Below are positions 7,079 through 11,237 of a stretch of 11,237 nucleotides of DNA, piece by piece. The number at the start of each line of letters is the position of its first letter. Positions within the stretch are counted from its first letter, which is position 1. The stretch lies in NCBI GenBank assembly GCA_015657735.1, contig SSSX01000675.1, positions 1 to 11,237 on the forward strand, read 5' to 3'. The position numbers and the translations under genes were made by a program. The notes under the pieces were generated by a model. The model was given only the letters and a program-made list of their open reading frames with translations, did no database searches and was not told where the DNA came from. The stretch comes from Zoogloeaceae bacterium (GTDB lineage Bacteria; Pseudomonadota; Gammaproteobacteria; Burkholderiales; Rhodocyclaceae).

Positions 7079-8521
7079 ATGACCGGGCGCCACCTGCTCC
7101 ACCTCACCCACGCCGGCCTCGCCGCCCGGCACTGGCGCGACGGCACCCTTGGCGCCCCCGTCCATTTCGCCGCCGACGCCGACGGCGTCGCCGCCTTCGG
7201 CACCTGGCTCGCCCGCCACCCGCGGACCCGCCTCACGCTGCTCGTCGATCTGGCCGACGAAAGCTTCCACCTCGAAACCCTGCCCCGGCTGCGCGGCCGC
7301 GACCGGCACCGCCTGATCGCCCGCCGCCAGGCCCAGCTGCACCTCGACACGCCCTACGTCGCCCAGCTCACGCTCGCGCGGGACGCCGCCGACCCGCAGC
7401 ACGAACGCCTGCTGTTCGCCGCGCTGAGCCGCCCCGCCGCGCTGCAGCCGTGGCTGCACGCCGTCGGCCAGACGGGCAGCGTGCTCACCGGCGTACACAG
7501 CGCGGCCGCGCTCGGCCCGGCCCTCCTGCCGCCGCCGGCGCCACCGGCCCGGGCCCTGCTCGTCACCCTCGGCCCGGCCGGGCTGCGCCTCACCTGTCTC
7601 GACCACGGCCGACTGCGCTTCAGCCGCCTCGTCCCAGGCCTCACCCCCGGCACCGACAACCTGTGGGCCGCCTGCCACGACGAAGTCCAGCGCACCGCCC
7701 ACTATCTCGCCGGCCAGCGCATCCTCGCGCGCGGCGCGGCGACGCCCGTGCTGATCCTGGCCCACCCCGACCAGCACGCCGCCATCCGTGCTGCCTGCCC
7801 CGATTCGCCCGACCTGTGTTTCACCGCCGTCGACCTGCCCGCGCTCGCCACCCGCCGCGGCCTGCGCAGCCCGCCGGCCGACTCCGACAGCCTGCCGCTA
7901 CTGCTGCACCTGGCGGCCACCACGCGCCGTCAGCCCGACTTTGCCGCGCCTGCCGACCGGCGCCGGCGCAGCCCGGTGCGGCCCGACAGCGCGATCGGCA
8001 TCGCCGCCGCCGCGCTGCTGTCGGCCAGCCTCGTCCTCGCCGCCAACGACTTCATCGACACCCGCCGGCTGCACCGCCAGGCGGACTCGATCCGCGCCGA
8101 AACGCGTGCCGAAGCGGAGCGCAGCACCGCCCTCGCCGCCGCCATCCCGGCCCTGCCCGTGCCGGCCGACGTCCTGCAGGCCGACATCGCCCGCCTCGCC
8201 GCCTTGCAGCGCTTCAGCGCCGGACCGACGCCGTTCTTCCACCAGCTCGCCGCCATCCTCGAGCGCCAGCCCGAGTTGCGGCTGCAACAGCTCGACTGGC
8301 GCATCTCGGCCGATACCCAGCAGCAAATCCAGATCGAGGTCGAGCTGCCGCCCGCCGCCGCCGGCGCCTTCATCGCCGCCCTGCGCCAACTCCCCGGTGC
8401 CACCGTCGACACCGCGGCCGACCCCGACGGACAGACGACGCTGCGCCCCATCGCCAGCGTCGCGGCCGCCGACCTGCCGCGCCTGCAGGTGCGCGCCACC
8501 CTGCCGCCGCCCGCGCCATGA
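7079..8521 (+). CDS. GspL-like fused PilM-PilN-type pilus assembly protein
   Basis: This 480-aa protein probably links the cytoplasmic motor to the periplasmic alignment complex. Residues 1 to ~270 resemble the actin-like PilM/MshI/GspL cytoplasmic domain. The most telling part is LLVTLGPAGLRLTCLDHGRL followed by RFSRLVPG, then DEVQRTAHYLAGQ and a strand VLILAHPDQ. That is the pattern of the second actin-like half. A basic stretch (ADRRRRSP) precedes one transmembrane segment at ~304-325 (IGIAAAALLSASLVLAAN). A periplasmic PilN-like part follows, with a helix rich in Arg, Ala and Glu (~328-350) and a ferredoxin-like region (FFHQLAAILERQPELRLQQLDW). In most type IV pilus operons PilM and PilN are separate genes; the joined form is the layout seen in GspL of type II secretion. 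It starts 2 bp after mshG. Fold assignment is by eye. Confidence 0.72.
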   Translation: MTGRHLLHLTHAGLAARHWRDGTLGAPVHFAADADGVAAFGTWLARHPRTRLTLLVDLADESFHLETLPRLRGRDRHRLIARRQAQLHLDTPYVAQLTLARDAADPQHERLLFAALSRPAALQPWLHAVGQTGSVLTGVHSAAALGPALLPPPAPPARALLVTLGPAGLRLTCLDHGRLRFSRLVPGLTPGTDNLWAACHDEVQRTAHYLAGQRILARGAATPVLILAHPDQHAAIRAACPDSPDLCFTAVDLPALATRRGLRSPPADSDSLPLLLHLAATTRRQPDFAAPADRRRRSPVRPDSAIGIAAAALLSASLVLAANDFIDTRRLHRQADSIRAETRAEAERSTALAAAIPALPVPADVLQADIARLAALQRFSAGPTPFFHQLAAILERQPELRLQQLDWRISADTQQQIQIEVELPPAAAGAFIAALRQLPGATVDTAADPDGQTTLRPIASVAAADLPRLQVRATLPPPAP

Positions 8522-9099
8522 CGCTCCCACTCGCCACCCGCCTGCGCAGCACCCTGGTCGCCGCGCTCATCGGCCTCGCCGCCGGCGCCGCCCTGCTCGG
8601 CTGGGCGCACACCGCGCGCCGCGCCGCGGAAGCCGCGGTGGCGCACGAAAGCCGCCAGCTGGCCGAGGCGCGCCGCCGTCATGCCGACGCCCTGCGCAGC
8701 GACGCCGCACGCCGCGAGGCCCTCCGCCAGCTCGAAATCCTGCGCCACGCCGGGCTCCTCGTCGCGGCCGACCGGCACGCCTGGCAGCGCCACCTCGTCG
8801 CCCTGCAGGCCCGCCTGCGGCTCGATGGCCTCGACTGGGAGATCAGCCCGCTGCGCGCCGACACCGACGCCGCCACGCCGCCCGCCCCCGGCGCACTGGT
8901 CGCCGCCACGCTGCGCCTGCGCGGCGAAATCGCCCACGAAGGCCAGCTGCTGCAACTGCTCGCCCGGCCGCCCGAGGCCCGGCACGGTCTTTTCGTACCG
9001 CGGCGCTGCCGGCTGGCCCGCGCCGCCGACAGCCCGGCGCTGGCCGTCGACTGCGAGATCGACTGGATCAGCCTGCAACTGCCGCCGCCCGCACCCTGA
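8518..9099 (+). CDS. PilO/GspM/MshJ-like inner-membrane pilus assembly protein
   Basis: This is a 193-aa bitopic protein with a single N-terminal transmembrane segment at ~12-31 (LVAALIGLAAGAALLGWA). A charged, probably coiled-coil helix lies at ~32-75 (Arg-, Ala- and Glu-rich), followed by a periplasmic domain with LEILRHAGLLVAADRHAWQ and LDGLDWEISPL. This layout, and its place straight after a PilM/PilN-like gene with a 4-bp ATGA overlap, match PilO, GspM and MshJ. Those proteins pair with PilN or GspL and help align the platform with the secretin. Sequence signal is weak by nature in this family, so the call rests on topology and context. It is the last gene of the operon. No PilP or MshK-like gene follows. 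Confidence 0.68.
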   Translation: MTLPLATRLRSTLVAALIGLAAGAALLGWAHTARRAAEAAVAHESRQLAEARRRHADALRSDAARREALRQLEILRHAGLLVAADRHAWQRHLVALQARLRLDGLDWEISPLRADTDAATPPAPGALVAATLRLRGEIAHEGQLLQLLARPPEARHGLFVPRRCRLARAADSPALAVDCEIDWISLQLPPPAP

Positions 9100-9107
9100 C
9101 GCCGGGC

Positions 9108-9136
9108 TGGACAGCCTCCGCGACGCTCTGCAGAAT
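9108..9136 (+). promoter_or_regulatory. Candidate sigma-70 promoter for the glycosyltransferase
   Basis: TGGACA (9108-9113, 5/6 to consensus) is followed after exactly 17 bp by CAGAAT (9131-9136, 4/6). A start near 9143 would give a leader of about 20 nt containing AGGA at 9154-9157 before the ATG. It sits in the 64-bp gap after the pilus operon and suggests separate transcription of the next gene. Evidence is motif matching only. Confidence 0.4.
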
Positions 9137-9163
9137 CGGCCCGACGCGCAACCAGGACACGCC

Positions 9164-10369
9164 ATGACGCCCACGAAAATCCTCCTCATGGCCCACGACG
9201 TCACGCTGGCGCATCTGGGCCGCCCGCTGCAGCTGGCCGGCCACCTGATCGCCGACGGCCACGACGTGACCCTCGCCGCCTCCGCCGAATCGGCCCCGTT
9301 CCTCGCGCGCTTTCCCGGCCGCGTGCACACCCTCGCCCCCACCGGCAAGGCGCGTTTCATCGACAACCTCGCCAAGGGCCGCCCGGTTTTCGATCTCGCC
9401 GCGCTCAAGCGCTTCACCGAAGAAGACGAAGCGCTCCTTGCCGGGCTGCGTCCCGACCTGGTGATCGGCGACTTCCGCATCACGCTGTCGATCTCCGCGC
9501 GCCGCCGCCAGGTGCCGTACGCCACCATCACCAACGCCTACTGGAGCCCGGCGTTCACGCCGCGCTTCATCGTGCCCAACCTGCCGATGGTCCCGCTGCT
9601 CGGCGTCGGCATCTCGCAAAAACTGTTCGATCTGGCGCGCCCCTTCGCCTTTGCCTGGCACGCCCGCCCGCTGAACGCCCTGCGCCGCCACTACGGCATG
9701 CCGTCCCTGGGCCCCGACCTGCGCCGCATCTACACCGACGCCGACCTCGCGCTGTTCAGCGACCTGCCCGAGATCTACGGCCTGCCGGACGGCACCGGGC
9801 ACGGCGGCAGCTTCCTCGGCCCGATCAACTGGTCGCCCGACATCCCGCTACCCGGCTGGTGGCACCAGCTCGATCCGCAACGCCCGCTGATCTACGTGAC
9901 GCTCGGCAGCTCCGGCGCCAGCGAACTGCTGCCGCCGCTGCTCGCCGGCCTGCAGCCGCTCGGGGCGCAGCTGCTCGTGTCGACCGCCGGTGCGCCGCTG
10001 CCGGCCGTCGGCGGCGACGTCTTCTGCGCCGACTACCTGCCCGGCGACGCCGCCGCGGCCCGCGCCGATCTGGTCGTCTGCAACGGCGGCAGCCCCACCT
10101 CCTACCAGGCCCTGACCAAAGGCGTCCCGGTGCTGGGCATCCCCGGCAACCTCGATCAATACCTCAACATGCACTACCTGGAGAAAAGCGGCCTCGGACT
10201 CACCTTGCGCGGCATGCAGCTGGCGCGCCAGCCGGTGACGGCCACCGCCGGCCGTCTGCTCCACGACCCGGCCTACCGCCACGCGGCGCGCCGGCTGGCC
10301 GGCCTGGCCGGCAACTACGACTGCGCGACGCGCCTGCGCACGGCGCTCACGCAACTGCTCGGCACCTGA
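9164..10369 (+). CDS. GT-B glycosyltransferase, UGT/MGT (GT1) type
   Basis: This 401-aa protein probably transfers a sugar from a nucleotide donor to a lipid or small-molecule acceptor; donor and acceptor are unknown. The start at 9164 has AGGA 6 nt upstream. The N-terminal Rossmann-like half opens KILLMAHDVTLAHLGRPLQL with GHDVTLAA, typical of GT1 acceptor domains. The C-terminal donor-binding half starts near LIYVTLGSSGASELLPPLL. It carries the signature region CNGGSPTSYQALTKGVPVLG followed by IPGNLDQYLN and SGLGL. In most UGT/MGT enzymes the motif is HGG; here Asn307 stands in the His place, while the downstream Asp-Gln that contacts the sugar is kept. No signal peptide or membrane segment is seen, so a cytoplasmic or peripheral membrane location is likely. 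It lies 64 bp after the pilus operon with its own candidate promoter. A role in glycosylating filament components is possible but not shown. Confidence 0.82.
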   Translation: MTPTKILLMAHDVTLAHLGRPLQLAGHLIADGHDVTLAASAESAPFLARFPGRVHTLAPTGKARFIDNLAKGRPVFDLAALKRFTEEDEALLAGLRPDLVIGDFRITLSISARRRQVPYATITNAYWSPAFTPRFIVPNLPMVPLLGVGISQKLFDLARPFAFAWHARPLNALRRHYGMPSLGPDLRRIYTDADLALFSDLPEIYGLPDGTGHGGSFLGPINWSPDIPLPGWWHQLDPQRPLIYVTLGSSGASELLPPLLAGLQPLGAQLLVSTAGAPLPAVGGDVFCADYLPGDAAAARADLVVCNGGSPTSYQALTKGVPVLGIPGNLDQYLNMHYLEKSGLGLTLRGMQLARQPVTATAGRLLHDPAYRHAARRLAGLAGNYDCATRLRTALTQLLGT

Positions 10370-10408
10370 AGCACGCCCCGCTCCCGAGGCGCACGCACCG
10401 GCAAAAAC

Positions 10409-11092
10409 TCAGTCGGCCTTGGCGGCGGCCCCGACCACGCTCCACTTGCGCGCCGGATTGCCGCGCCACACCTCACCGGCCGGAATCACCGAACCGGGGA
10501 TGACCATCGAACCGCCGATCAGCTTGGCATTTTCGCCCATGTCGATCCCGCCGATCGCCGCCGCATACACGCCAACCGTCGCGCCCGCGCCGATCCGGAT
10601 GGCGCCCAGCGTGATCTTGCCGTCGGCGATCACGCTGCCGGCCACCACCGAGCCGAAACCGAGCACTGCTCCGTCGCCGACGGTGACCATGAAGGGCTCG
10701 CCTATCGTGCCGCCGATCGCCACATTGGCGCCGATCTTCGCCCCAAACAGGCGGGCGATCAGCGGCCGGGTGAACACCGAAGTGAAGGGCGTCATCACCT
10801 CCGCCCCCAGCATGTGCACCACCGTCAGCAGCTTCCAGTAGGTGAACACCGGCGAATCCATCGAAAAATCGCCACACGGCAGCGGTCGCACCTTCAGCAT
10901 CAGCTGCAGCGCCAGCCCCGACAGCAGACCGTAGATCAGCATGCCCAGCAGCACATTGACGATCACGTAGTAATCGCCGCAGACGGCATGCACCCACGGC
11001 GACAGCACCAGCCCGACCAGCGCCAGCGTCGCCGCCACGATCAGGCCCAGCACCCCGCCGCACAGCAGGAAATCACTCAACATCGATTTCAT
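10409..11092 (-). CDS. Membrane-anchored hexapeptide-repeat (left-handed beta-helix) protein
   Basis: This is a 227-aa protein of the transferase hexapeptide-repeat superfamily. Two N-terminal membrane segments lie at ~8-32 (GGVLGLIVAATLALVGLVL) and ~42-67 (VIVNVLLGMLIYGLLSGLAL). After an amphipathic linker, a run of hexapeptide-type repeats with small residues and Ile/Val covers ~115-215 (for example IGANVAIGGTIGE, VTVGDGAVLG, IRIGAGATVGVYA). It ends in the family-typical WRGNPARKW. Many relatives are O- or N-acyltransferases using a coil-borne His. No His occurs in the whole beta-helix here, so catalysis is doubtful or differs from that mechanism. The start at 11092 has GGAGGG 4 nt upstream; the ATG three codons later is less well placed. 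It follows the FtsX-type permease gene by 36 bp, probably in one operon, and converges on the glycosyltransferase across 39 bp with no clear terminator. Acceptor and function are not known. Confidence 0.78.
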   Translation of the reverse strand: MKSMLSDFLLCGGVLGLIVAATLALVGLVLSPWVHAVCGDYYVIVNVLLGMLIYGLLSGLALQLMLKVRPLPCGDFSMDSPVFTYWKLLTVVHMLGAEVMTPFTSVFTRPLIARLFGAKIGANVAIGGTIGEPFMVTVGDGAVLGFGSVVAGSVIADGKITLGAIRIGAGATVGVYAAAIGGIDMGENAKLIGGSMVIPGSVIPAGEVWRGNPARKWSVVGAAAKAD

Positions 11093-11096
11093 CGCG

Positions 11097-11102
11097 CCCT
11101 CC
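11097..11102 (-). promoter_or_regulatory. Shine-Dalgarno of the hexapeptide-repeat gene
   Basis: The minus strand reads GGAGGG 4 nt before the ATG at 11092. It favours that start over the in-frame ATG at 11083. Confidence 0.6.
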
Positions 11103-11128
11103 GCGCCCTGTTTTCCGAATGCCTGCCG

Positions 11129-11237
11129 TCAGCGCTGATGACGCAGCGCATCGACGATGTTCATGCGCGACGCCTTCCACGCCGGCGCCACGCTGGCCAG
11201 CAGCGTCGTGACGATCGCCACCACCATCGCATCGACG
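11129..11237 (-). CDS. ABC transporter permease, FtsX/MacB family, C-terminal end (partial)
   Basis: Only the last 35 codons are in the window; the gene enters from the right edge and stops at 11129-11131. The visible part is the end of a final transmembrane helix (AMVVAIVTTLLASVAPAW) followed by KASRMNIVDALRHQR and stop. The pattern of hydrophobic helix, then P-A-W-K-A-S-R, then a short D-A-L-R tail is characteristic of FtsX-domain permeases such as MacB and LolC/E. These work with an ATP-binding subunit in lipoprotein release, efflux or envelope signalling. The subfamily cannot be decided from this fragment. It lies 36 bp upstream of the hexapeptide-repeat gene in the same direction, so the two are probably co-transcribed. 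Confidence 0.75.
   Translation of the reverse strand, partial: VDAMVVAIVTTLLASVAPAWKASRMNIVDALRHQR

Noticed and set aside
7930..9534. Long minus-strand frame opposite the PilMN-like, PilO-like and glycosyltransferase genes
   Set aside because: It spans three well-supported genes and a candidate promoter in the other direction; the sequence is Arg/Ala/Ser-rich noise.
10370..10408. Search for a bidirectional terminator between the convergent genes
   Set aside because: The 39-bp gap contains a short A run near 10403 but no stem long enough to call a terminator.

Overview
The window is high-GC proteobacterial DNA. The family set suggests a betaproteobacterium, possibly of the Rhodocyclales type; this is my inference from protein resemblance and no phylogeny was run. 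The set is an Acs N-terminus, an MSHA-type secretin (MshL) and its ATPase and platform proteins. Coding density is high. The central operon is markedly richer in G+C, and especially in C on its coding strand, than the acs region at the left edge.

Layout. Left edge (1-879, minus): the first ~270 codons of acetyl-CoA synthetase (acs). It is broken at the window edge, where a perfect 79-bp copy of an internal acs segment (552-630) reappears at 1-79 in a different reading frame. This looks like a chimeric or misassembled end rather than a real gene structure. 880-1205 is a non-coding divergent spacer. It carries the acs ribosome binding site and a candidate promoter for the rightward operon.

Centre (1206-9099, plus): a tightly packed six-gene operon for an MSHA-type pilus or related type IV filament/type II secretion-like machine. 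The order is MshL-type lipoprotein secretin, TPR protein in the MshN position, MshE-type ATPase with an MshEN (c-di-GMP-type) N-terminus, MshG/GspF platform protein, a GspL-like protein joining a PilM-like and a PilN-like half, and a PilO/GspM/MshJ-like protein. Four of the five junctions are 4-bp ATGA overlaps and the fifth has a 2-bp gap. Together these would make the outer-membrane channel, the cytoplasmic motor, the inner-membrane platform and the alignment complex. No pilin, prepilin peptidase, MshK or MshM gene is present in the window.

Right (9164-10369, plus): a GT-B glycosyltransferase of the UGT/MGT type with its own candidate promoter and Shine-Dalgarno sequence. It converges on a minus-strand pair. 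The pair consists of the last 35 codons of an FtsX/MacB-type ABC transporter permease (11129 to the window edge) followed by a membrane-anchored left-handed beta-helix (hexapeptide-repeat) protein (10409-11092).

I saw no tRNA, rRNA, CRISPR array, insertion sequence or convincing intrinsic terminator. Nothing here amounts to a wholly new system. The points most worth a second look are the compact rearranged MSHA core, the ATPase's altered c-di-GMP motifs, and the acs breakpoint.
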